Part shown: positions 1-7,200 of the stretch, piece by piece
Position numbering within the stretch: the first letter of the stretch is position 1
Layout: every line of letters starts with the position of its first letter
Assembly: GCA_041744735.1 (NCBI GenBank)
Contig: JBGTKH010000657.1
Span: forward strand, 1 to 9,994
Origin: JBGTKH01 sp041744735
GTDB taxonomy: Bacteria > Planctomycetota > Planctomycetia > Pirellulales > Pirellulaceae
DNA length: 9,994 bases
Reading direction: 5' to 3'
The notes under the pieces: generated by a model
Database searches by the model: none
What the model saw: only the letters and a program-made list of their open reading frames with translations
Told to the model about the DNA's origin: nothing
Translations under genes and position numbers: made by a program

Positions 1-2
1 TG

Positions 3-131
3 CGGCTGAAGGAATTGGAAACACTGACCGAACTGGCACGTTCGCCGGGCAGCACGATCGTGTTCGCGGGGGGAACGGACGTGCATGGGCTGCTGGCCGC
101 GGCGGCCAATGGGCAAGGGAAGGCAAAATAG
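3..131 (+). CDS. C-terminal end of a protein entering from the left, possibly SPFH/band 7 (stomatin-like)
   Basis: An open frame runs from the left edge to a TAG at 129-131 and encodes about 42 residues. It begins RLKELETLTELARSPGSTIVF and ends in an Ala/Gly/Lys-rich tail. A charged helix with 'ELETLTELA' followed by a short strand ('STIVF') resembles the end of stomatin/slipin-type SPFH proteins, where a helix of the type 'LQTL.EIA...STIIFPLP' closes the domain. SPFH proteins form membrane-associated oligomeric scaffolds. The similarity is short and judged by eye, so the family name is tentative; the existence of a coding C-terminus is more secure. The stop lies 138 bp before the rtcB start, so it may or may not be in the same transcript. 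Confidence 0.45.
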   Translation, partial: RLKELETLTELARSPGSTIVFAGGTDVHGLLAAAANGQGKAK

Positions 132-186
132 ACATTGTTGAAACTGAAGAGTCGAAACGAGCGGCGAGACTTAACGTCTAACTCTC

Positions 187-208
187 TTGAATCTCTACGT
201 CGATTCAA
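187..208. repeat. 7-bp perfect inverted repeat in the rtcB leader
   Basis: TTGAATC (187-193) and GATTCAA (202-208) are perfect reverse complements separated by 8 bases. The spacing suits either a dimeric operator or a small RNA hairpin. It lies 62 bp upstream of the rtcB start. In Proteobacteria rtcBA is controlled by RtcR with sigma-54, but I see no sigma-54 promoter (GG-N10-GC type) or rtcR gene here, so any regulator would be different. Confidence 0.4.
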
Positions 209-225
209 AGCGAAAGAATCCGAAA

Positions 226-243
226 GCGGCGACCAGTCGCCGC
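226..243 (+). repeat. GC-rich hairpin just upstream of the rtcB ribosome binding site
   Basis: GCGGCGA (226-232), loop CCAG (233-236) and TCGCCGC (237-243) form a perfect 7-bp stem with a tetraloop. It ends 9 bases before the Shine-Dalgarno run AAAAGAGGA at 253-261. The position suggests a 5'-UTR structure that could affect translation or stability of the rtcB message. No U-run follows, so it does not look like an intrinsic terminator. The structure is read directly from the sequence; the role is inferred. Confidence 0.45.
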
Positions 244-252
244 ACTCCAAAC

Positions 253-261
253 AAAAGAGGA
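253..261 (+). promoter_or_regulatory. Ribosome binding site that fixes the rtcB start at 270
   Basis: AAAAGAGGA ends 8 bases before the ATG at 270, good Shine-Dalgarno spacing. It decides between this ATG and a TTG at 135 in the same frame, which would add 45 non-conserved, charged, low-complexity residues and has no comparable site before it. Confidence 0.7.
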
Positions 262-269
262 CTACGATC

Positions 270-1763
270 ATGGCGGACAATAAGTACGAGTTAATTCCGA
301 CGGGCGACGCGACGGCGATGCTGCCGGTGGGCAAGAGCCACAAGCCAATCACGGTGATTGGCACGCCGCGGATTCGCGCAACGTTCGACGAAACTTGCCT
401 GCAGCAGGCCATCAACTCGCGCACGGCGCCGGGCGTTACGGATCTGGTGCTGAACCCGGACGCGCATCTGGGCTACGGCGCGCCGGTAGGCTGCGTCATG
501 GTCTCGCCCACGCATGTCTACCCGGGCCCAGTCGGCGTGGACATCAAGTGCTCGATGAGCCTGTTGCAAATGGACCTGCCGGCCGAAGCGATCGCCGACC
601 GTCCGGTGCGGCGGGCGCTGATCAACGCCGTGTGCGAGCGGATTCCGACCGGCGCCGGCCGCGGGCAGCGGCACGCTGCCAAGCCTCGGCAGGTGGACGT
701 CGAAACGGGCAAGCGCGCCGTGATCGAGGGCGCGTCACAACCGGTGTGCGAATCACTGGGTGTTCCGCCCGAGTGGGCTCAGCGCTGCGAAGATTCCGCG
801 CACGTGGGTCACGACGAAACCAGCGACGCGTTGGGCAACCGTCTCCGGCGGCTCATCGAACAAGGCAAGCTGCCGAAGTTCGAGCAGAAGCTGACTCAGC
901 TCGGCTCCTACGGCGGCGGCAATCATTTCGGCGAGTGCGAAGTGGTCCACGTGGCCGACGACGAACGGGCGCGGCGAACCGCCGATGTATTCGGTCTGCT
1001 CGACGGTTGCGTGGCGTTCCTGTCGCATTGCGGTTCGCGCGGCTTCGGCCACAATTTGGCAGTCGGCCAATTCAAAGCGCTGCAAGAAAAATTCGCCACG
1101 TGGGACATTCCGCTGCCGGGTGCGGATCGTGAACTGGTCTACGCGCCGCTGGGCACGCCGGAAGCCGACGCGTACCTGGACGACATGGCTCTGGGCGCGA
1201 ACTTTGCCACGCTCAATCATCTCCTGATCAATGCATTGGTCTTGGAGGCGTTCCAGCAAGTGCTGCCCGGCGTCACCGGCCGGCTGGTGTACTTCATCAG
1301 CCACAACATCGCTCGCAAGGAGGTCGTGGGCAATCGGCCGGCGTGGGTGCATCGCAAGGGAGCCACACGCGCCTTTCCGTCCGGCCACCACGCGCTGCGC
1401 GACACGCCGTTTTTCGACACGGGCCATCCGATCCTGCTGCCCGGCGATCCGCACAGTGGCTCGGCGGTGATGGTCGCCGACGCCGGCGCAGAGCAGAGTT
1501 GCTTCAGCGTGAACCACGGCTCGGGCCGCATGCTGGGCCGCAAACAAGCCAAGCGGGAACTGGATCAAGCCGCGATCGACCAACAGTTCGACACTGCCGA
1601 CATCCTGACCAACTGCCGCTTCTACCCCAAGGACGAAGCCCCGGCCGCGTACAAGGATTTCAACGAAGTGCTAAACTCCGTCAAAGGCGCCGGCTTGGCC
1701 AGCGAAGTCGCGCGGTTGAAGGCACGGTTCGTGATTAAGGATGCAAGCGACGCGGATGACTAA
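270..1763 (+). CDS. rtcB: RtcB, RNA-splicing ligase
   Basis: This is a GTP- and Mn2+-dependent RNA ligase that joins 2',3'-cyclic phosphate or 3'-phosphate ends to 5'-OH ends, used in tRNA splicing or RNA repair; it acts in the cytoplasm. The 497-residue product shows the family's hallmarks in order: NPDAHLGYGAPVGCVM at 62-77, GPVGVDIKC with metal ligands Asp91 and Cys94, GGGNHF with His219, SHCGSRG with His253, SHN with His345, and VNHGSGRMLGRKQAKRE at 414-430, where His416 matches the histidine that is guanylylated. All expected active-site residues are present, so it should be functional. Length is between the E. coli (about 408) and archaeal (about 481) enzymes or slightly above. The ATG at 270 is preferred because of the AGAGGA site and because the upstream in-frame extension is not conserved-looking. 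Its stop overlaps the likely start of rtcA, implying co-translation. Confidence 0.96.
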   Translation: MADNKYELIPTGDATAMLPVGKSHKPITVIGTPRIRATFDETCLQQAINSRTAPGVTDLVLNPDAHLGYGAPVGCVMVSPTHVYPGPVGVDIKCSMSLLQMDLPAEAIADRPVRRALINAVCERIPTGAGRGQRHAAKPRQVDVETGKRAVIEGASQPVCESLGVPPEWAQRCEDSAHVGHDETSDALGNRLRRLIEQGKLPKFEQKLTQLGSYGGGNHFGECEVVHVADDERARRTADVFGLLDGCVAFLSHCGSRGFGHNLAVGQFKALQEKFATWDIPLPGADRELVYAPLGTPEADAYLDDMALGANFATLNHLLINALVLEAFQQVLPGVTGRLVYFISHNIARKEVVGNRPAWVHRKGATRAFPSGHHALRDTPFFDTGHPILLPGDPHSGSAVMVADAGAEQSCFSVNHGSGRMLGRKQAKRELDQAAIDQQFDTADILTNCRFYPKDEAPAAYKDFNEVLNSVKGAGLASEVARLKARFVIKDASDADD

Positions 1764-2811
1764 CGCGATGATTATCATTGACGGCTCTCATGGCGAAGGT
1801 GGCGGGCAGATTGTGCGGTCGGCGGTGGCGTTGGCGGTGGTGACTGCGAAGCCGGTGACGATTATTAACGTGCGCGCCGGGCGGAGGAAGCCGGGGTTGA
1901 TGAGGCAGCATTTGACGGCGGTCAATGCGGCGGCGGAAATTTGCGGGGCAAAGGTTCAGGGAGCGGAAATAGCGTCGTCGTGTTTGGCGTTCGAGCCGGG
2001 GGCGGTGCGGCCGGGCGAGTACACATTTCGCGTGGGGACGGCGGGCAGCGCGACGTTGGTGCTGCAGACGGTGTTGCCCGCGCTGCTAATTGCCGAAGGG
2101 CCGACGAAGCTGACGCTGGAAGGCGGCACGCATAATCCGTTCGCGCCGCCGTTCGACTTTTTGGCCGAGGCCTTCCTGCCGCTGGTGAATCGCATGGGGC
2201 CGCAGGTCCGCGCACAGTTACAGCACGCGGGATTCTATCCGGCCGGTGGTGGTCAGTTCACCGTGCACATTCAACCGTCAGCGAAGCTGAAAGGGTTTGA
2301 ATTGCTGGAGCGCGGCGAAATTCTTCGGCGGCATGTCATTGCCTGTGTCGCCAACCTGCCGGCGCACGTCGCGCGGCGCGAGTGCGCCAAGATCGCTCGC
2401 CAATCGGGATGGGACCAGTCGTGTTTCGAGGTCAAGGAGATTCACGACTCGCGCGGGCCCGGAAACGTCGTGATGATACGAATCGAAAGCCAGCATGTCA
2501 CCGAACTGTTCACCGGCTTCGGGCAACGTGGCGTGAAAGCGGAGCGCGTGGCCGGCGACGTTTGGCAAGAGGCTCGCGAGTACCTGGCTGCGGAAGTTCC
2601 CGTGGGCCCGCACTTGGCCGATCAACTGCTGTTGCCGTTGGGCATCGCCGCCCATCATGGCAGCCGCGGCGCATTCGTCACGATGCCGCTAACTCGCCAT
2701 TCAACCACACACATCGAAGTGCTGCAGAAGTTCCTGGAAGTGAACATCACAGTCACGCAAAATGATCGCCAAGGCGTCCATGTGGAACTCAAGAACGGCC
2801 GTCGTTTATGA
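1756..2811 (+). CDS. rtcA: RtcA, RNA 3'-terminal phosphate cyclase
   Basis: The enzyme converts RNA 3'-phosphates to 2',3'-cyclic phosphates using ATP through an enzyme-AMP intermediate, producing ends that RtcB can use. From the start at 1756 the product has 351 residues (family about 340). Visible motifs are DGSHGEGGGQIVRSA near the N-terminus, RKPGLMRQHL at about 44-53, GTAGSA at 94-99, GGTHNPFAPPFDFL near 123-136, GFYPAGGGQF near 159-168, VGPHLADQLLLPLGIA at 283-298 and LTRHSTTHIEVLQKFL near 312-327. His315 aligns with the adenylylated His309 of E. coli RtcA. The start is uncertain: ATGs at 1741, 1756 and 1768 share the frame. Family N-termini begin close to the 1768 ATG ('MIIIDGS'); 1756 overlaps the rtcB stop as ATGACTAA, typical of translational coupling. 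The first part of the gene uses mainly G-ending codons (GCG, GTG), while after about 2215 C-ending codons become common. Confidence 0.95.
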   Translation: MTNAMIIIDGSHGEGGGQIVRSAVALAVVTAKPVTIINVRAGRRKPGLMRQHLTAVNAAAEICGAKVQGAEIASSCLAFEPGAVRPGEYTFRVGTAGSATLVLQTVLPALLIAEGPTKLTLEGGTHNPFAPPFDFLAEAFLPLVNRMGPQVRAQLQHAGFYPAGGGQFTVHIQPSAKLKGFELLERGEILRRHVIACVANLPAHVARRECAKIARQSGWDQSCFEVKEIHDSRGPGNVVMIRIESQHVTELFTGFGQRGVKAERVAGDVWQEAREYLAAEVPVGPHLADQLLLPLGIAAHHGSRGAFVTMPLTRHSTTHIEVLQKFLEVNITVTQNDRQGVHVELKNGRRL

Positions 2812-2854
2812 CTTGGAGTCGCTATGCCGCGTGAAATCCAGTAGAATCACTCGC

Positions 2855-2876
2855 TGATCGCGGTCATCCGCGATTG
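2855..2876 (+). repeat. Small hairpin between rtcA and the DUF1552 gene
   Basis: ATCGCGG (2857-2863), loop TCAT and CCGCGAT (2868-2874) form a perfect 7-bp stem, extendable by two G-U pairs in RNA. It sits 44 bp after the rtcA stop, where a terminator would be expected, but no run of T follows. A second, weaker pair, CGTTC/GAACG (2905-2909 and 2917-2921), lies just before the next gene's ribosome binding site. The function is unknown: it could be a Rho-dependent or stability element of the rtcBA message, or part of the leader of the next gene. Confidence 0.35.
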
Positions 2877-2937
2877 ACGAAATGCATCGTCGATTCGCAA
2901 CGACCGTTCGATTGTTGAACGTCAAGGAGCACTCCTG

Positions 2938-4197
2938 ATGCAGACTTTGTTATCAACGACGCGCGGCTCGCTGTCTCGGCGAGCGTTTTTGCGGGGGGCG
3001 GGCGTGGCGGTGGCTTTGCCGATGCTGGATGCCATGAGGCCGGCACTGGCGAAAGCGCCGGACGCGGCGGTGACGCGGCGGATGGTGGCGATTCAAACCA
3101 ACATGGGCATCCTGCCGCAATTCTTTTTTCCGGAAGGCGCAGGAGAGAACTATACCGCTAGTCCGTATCTCGAACGGCTCGCGGCACATCGGCCACAGAT
3201 GACGGTCTTCTCCGGCGTGAGTTTGCCGGGAGTCACCGGAGGACATGCCGCGCAGCGCTGCTTCCTCACTGGCACGCCGCATCCGGAACGTGGCGGGTTT
3301 CGTAACGGCGTGTCGCTCGATCAGTTCGCGGCGGAACAGGTGGGAAATGAAACGCGGTTTTCATCGCTCGTGCTGGCCATCAGCAATGAAAATGCGACGC
3401 TCAGCTTTACTCGCAGCGGCGCTTCCATCCCGGCCGAAAACAGTCCACGCCGGCTGTTTGAAAAACTGTTCGTGCAGGGGCGGCCCGACGAAGTTGAAGC
3501 CCGCGTCGAATCGCTCCGGCAGGGACGCAGCACGCTGGACTTTGTGAGCGAGCAATCGAGACGACTGAACCGCTCGCTGTCGCCGGCCGACCAGCAACGA
3601 ATGGACCAGTATCTGACGTCGGTGCGCGAACTGGAACGGCGGCTCCACAGCGCACAGGAGTGGGAGTACCGGCCCAAGCCAAAAGTCGACGCGACGCCTC
3701 CGGAAGAAAACAACGACCCGCGCCAGTTCGTCGAGCGGTCGCAGATGATGTTCGACGTGATCAAGCTGGCTCTGGAAACCGATTCGTCACGCATCGTCTC
3801 GCTGTTTATCGACACGACGGTCATTCACAACATCACACACCACGGCCATCGCCCCGATGTTCTGGCCGAACTTCGCGGCCACGAAGAACAGCAATTTGAC
3901 ACGCTCAGCCGGTTCCTCACTTCACTCAGCGAAACGCGGGAGCACGGCCTGTCGCTGCTCGACCAGACCATGGTGCTATATGGCACATGCATGGGCAGCG
4001 CGAACTCGCATTCCAACGTCAACCTGCCCGCGTTGCTGGCCGGCGGCGGTTTCCGGCACGGCCAGCACCTGGCCTTCGATGCGGAGAACAACTACCCACT
4101 TACGAATTTGTACGTCTCCATGCTTCAGCGGCTGGGGATCGAGGTTGACGAATTCTCGACAGGCCGAAGTACGATGCGCGGGTTGGAAATGGGGTGA
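2938..4197 (+). CDS. Tat-exported DUF1552 (HXXSHH motif) family protein
   Basis: The 419-residue product belongs to the DUF1552 / PF07586 family, which is abundant in planctomycetes and has no established biochemical activity. The N-terminus has a twin-arginine signal: SRRAFLRG at 13-20, then a hydrophobic stretch AGVAVALPML and a plausible cleavage after RPALA (residue 38), so a folded protein is probably exported. The family's signature motif appears as HNITHH at 297-302, with Thr for the usual Ser. The C-terminal segment GSANSHSNVNLPALLAGG (353-370) resembles one shared with DUF1501 and alkaline-phosphatase-like proteins. The start ATG has AAGGAG at 2924-2929 with 8-base spacing. The next gene encodes the large PSCyt1/DUF1592 protein; the two families are habitually paired in planctomycetes and are presumed to work together in the periplasm or at the membrane, but substrate and reaction are not known. 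Confidence 0.92.
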   Translation: MQTLLSTTRGSLSRRAFLRGAGVAVALPMLDAMRPALAKAPDAAVTRRMVAIQTNMGILPQFFFPEGAGENYTASPYLERLAAHRPQMTVFSGVSLPGVTGGHAAQRCFLTGTPHPERGGFRNGVSLDQFAAEQVGNETRFSSLVLAISNENATLSFTRSGASIPAENSPRRLFEKLFVQGRPDEVEARVESLRQGRSTLDFVSEQSRRLNRSLSPADQQRMDQYLTSVRELERRLHSAQEWEYRPKPKVDATPPEENNDPRQFVERSQMMFDVIKLALETDSSRIVSLFIDTTVIHNITHHGHRPDVLAELRGHEEQQFDTLSRFLTSLSETREHGLSLLDQTMVLYGTCMGSANSHSNVNLPALLAGGGFRHGQHLAFDAENNYPLTNLYVSMLQRLGIEVDEFSTGRSTMRGLEMG

Positions 4198-4204
4198 GGA
4201 TGGT

Positions 4205-4264
4205 CCGCGCGAATTAAGGGCAGCGCGAATCAGAGAACATTCGCGCTGCCCTTAATTCGCGCGG
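4205..4264. repeat. Perfect 26-bp inverted repeat with 8-base loop between the DUF1552 and cytochrome genes
   Basis: Bases 4205-4230 are the exact reverse complement of 4239-4264, with loop CAGAGAAC (4231-4238). Each arm contains GCGCGAAT (or its complement) twice, 16 bases apart. The DUF1552 stop is 7 bases upstream. The stem is strong enough to stop or pause RNA polymerase or to protect the upstream message from 3' exonucleases, but only a weak T-rich stretch (TCTTTA) follows. It could equally be a REP-like extragenic palindrome. The structure is certain from the sequence; the role is inferred. Confidence 0.85.
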
Positions 4265-4286
4265 TCTTTAATTCGCGAGGCAGAAA
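4239..4286 (+). repeat. Three 16-bp tandem units beginning ATTCGCG, the last carrying the ribosome binding site
   Basis: Units start at 4239, 4255 and 4271: ATTCGCGCTGCCCTTA, ATTCGCGCGGTCTTTA and ATTCGCGAGGCAGAAA. The first 7 bases are identical in all three. The inverted units on the left (starting 4207 and 4223) keep the same 16-base register, so five consecutive 16-mers cover 4207-4286. In the third unit a C-to-A change creates GAGG (4277-4280), the Shine-Dalgarno site 7 bases before the ATG at 4288. Confidence 0.75.
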
Positions 4287-4287
4287 G

Positions 4288-7200
4288 ATGTTCCGAATCC
4301 CTTTGAAACTGGTAGCCCTCATTAGCTCGCTGATGTGCTCGGCGGTGCTCGCCCAGGCACCGGAGTTTATTGAATCGCATTGTTACGACTGCCACGATGC
4401 GAACGAAAAGGCCGGCGGGCTTGATCTGACGGCGCTGCAACTGGAGTTGACTGACAGCGGGAATTTCGCTCGCTGGGTGAAGATCCACGACCGCGTCGCA
4501 GCGGGCGAGATGCCACCGAAAGAGGTCGAGCGACCGTCGGCTGACGACGTTAACGTGTTCACTCGCTGGTTGCGCGATTCGCTCATCGCTGCCGAGTTGG
4601 CCATGTCAAAGGACGAGCCACAACTCCGGCGGCTGACTCGCACGGAGTACGAAAACACGATTCGCGACCTGTTCGACATGCCGGGGATTGCACTAGCCGG
4701 AATCCTACCGGCCGACGGACAGGCGCATGGGTTCGACAAACATCCGGACGCGCTGGACATCTCGCACGTCAACGTGGCGAAGTACCTCGAAGCCGCCGAC
4801 CACATTCTTGATTATGCGATCGTCACTCGCCCCGATCCGCCCATGATCCAGAAGCGGCGGATTTCACTGGTCAATCGCGGCGGGTTTGTGGCTCACATCG
4901 TGATGAACGGCGATGGAGTTCTGTTGAAGAACAAGCAGCCGGACCCGGAGTTCCCGCCGGCGGCCGAGCAGAATCATTTGGATCAGGGAGCCCACGAACG
5001 CTGGGGCTCATTCCGCAACGGGGCGACCGTCGGTCTGTTCCGACATGAAGACGAATCGGTCAGCCCGTACTTCAGCGAGCACGTGACAATCTACCCCGCG
5101 CGATATCGCGTGCGGACGTCGCTGTGGAGCTTTCAGTGGGACCAAGGCAAAATGCTGCCCGGACGCGGCACCGAAGCGGCGCGTCTTTCCGTCGTGCAGC
5201 TCACCGGTGACGGCCGCGGCGGACAGCATCCCAGTTACGTCCTGGGCTACTTCGACGCTCCGGACACCAATGCGATGGAGCACGAAATTGTCGTCTGGCT
5301 GAACCACAACGAACTCATCGGCTTCAACACGGCGTCGCTGGCACCGGCCGCCAACTACTACAAGCCGCGGCGGGCGATGGAGTTCACCGGACCGGGCATC
5401 GCGGTCGATTGGCTCGACATCGAAGGTCCGCTGTACGAATCGTGGCCGCCCCTTAGCCACAAGCTGCTGTTCGACGAACTGCTGCTGGTCGAATTGAAAG
5501 CTGCCGACCATCCCGGCGTCCGGCTGCCCAAGCGAAGTCGCCCACGACAGATCGGCGCTGGCATGAACCGGCCAGATCCGGAACCCGGCCTGTGGACCGT
5601 TCAAAGCATTTCAGCAATCGAAGATGCCGATCGCCTGCTGGCGGCGTTTCTGCCGAAGCTCTTCCGCCGACCGGTGTCTGATGAAGTTCGGCAACAGTAC
5701 GTCGACGTGGTCCGCGAGCGACTGGCGGCCGGCGATTGTTTCGAACTCGCCATGCGTGCAGCGTATCGCAGCGCGCTGGTCGCCCCGGACTTTCTCTTCC
5801 ATACTGAGCCTGTACGTTGGGTCGCTGACCCGACCTCTTCCGATCGAGAGCAGAAGATCGGTCGAGTCGGAGACCCAACCTACTGCATCGACGATTACGC
5901 GCTTGCCTGCCGCCTTTCGTACTTCCTGTGGAACTCGCTGCCGGACGATCAACTCATGCAGCATGCCGCGGCCGGCGACTTGCGCCAGCCGAAAGTTCTG
6001 CACTTGGAAGTCGAGCGGCTGATGCAACACCCGCGCTCGAAGCGTTTCGTCGACGATTTTGTCGGCCAGTGGCTGAAACTATATCAAATTGCCGCGACCG
6101 ACCCTGACAAGAAACTCTATCCGGAATTCAGCCCGTATTTGCAGGACTCGATGGTTGCCGAAACGCGCGTCTATTTCCGCGAACTGCTCGGCCGAGACCT
6201 CGACGCATCGCACCTGATGAAGTCCGACTTTGTGATGGTCAACGAGAAGCTGGCCACGCACTACGGCATCGACGATGTGAGCGGCTGTCAGATTCGGCAC
6301 GTGCCGCTGCCGGGTGACTGCCCGCGCGGTGGTTTTTTGACTCAGGCGTCGATCTTGAAGATTACGGCCAACGGCACAACCACATCGCCCGTGCCGCGCG
6401 GTGCGTTTGTGCTCGACCGGCTGCTGGGCGAGCCACCCGAACCGCCGCCGGCCAACGTCGCGGCCATCGAACCGGACGTGCGCGGGACGACGACGATTCG
6501 CCAGCAGCTTGCCAAACACCGCGACCAAACGGTCTGTGCGTCGTGCCATCGCCGCATCGATCCACCCGGGTTTGCGTTGGAAACGTTCGACGTCATCGGC
6601 GGGTTCCGCAATCGTTATCGATCCATCGGCGAAGGTGACCTCGCCCCACGCGGTTCGATCGATCCGCTGATCGGCATCAGCTTCCGATTAGGGCAGCCGG
6701 TCGATTCCAGCGGTGAGCTTGCCGGCGGCCAGACGTTTCAGGACGTTCGGCAATATCAGTCGCTGTTGGCCGCCGACCACGATCGGTTACTGAATAACTT
6801 GGCGCGACAGTTCGTCACCTACGCCACTGGCCGAGCGGTCGGATTTAGCGACCGGGCCATGATCGACGACATCGTCCGCCGCGTTCAGGCTCGGCGGGGC
6901 GGCGTCCGCACGCTGCTACACGAAGTGGTCGCCAGCCCGCTGTTCACCAGCGACATGACGACGATCGAAGATCCAGGCGATCGAGTCACACAGCTTCTCA
7001 CCAACTCCGCCACGCAACCTTGCCGCATGATGATGACCGCAGCCCTTTCCGACATCACGACTCCGGTCCGGCGCAAGGTAACGCACGTCGAAGAGCCATC
7101 TCCCCGCGAATTCCAGTTTGAGGATGCATCGACCGTCGCCGTGCAGGTGACGGGCCTGTTTATGCCGGAACGAGTCGCCGCGTTTCGCACGTTGCTGCAA

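Noticed and set aside
135..269. In-frame N-terminal extension of RtcB from a TTG at 135
   Set aside because: The 45 extra residues are charged and low in complexity, do not match the family, contain the leader hairpins, and a good ribosome binding site points to the ATG at 270.
753..1583. 276-codon open frame on the - strand inside rtcB
   Set aside because: It is antisense to a gene with complete RtcB motifs; long antisense frames are expected in GC-rich coding DNA, and its protein has no recognisable motif.
2855..2876. Intrinsic terminator for rtcBA
   Set aside because: The hairpin is real but is followed by GACGAAATGC rather than a T-run, so I list it only as a hairpin.
4239..4286. CRISPR-like array
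   Set aside because: The 16-bp units are directly adjacent with no spacers, partly inverted, and no cas gene is present.
5008..5604. 198-codon open frame on the - strand inside the large cytochrome gene
   Set aside because: It is antisense to a well-supported coding sequence and its product shows no family resemblance.
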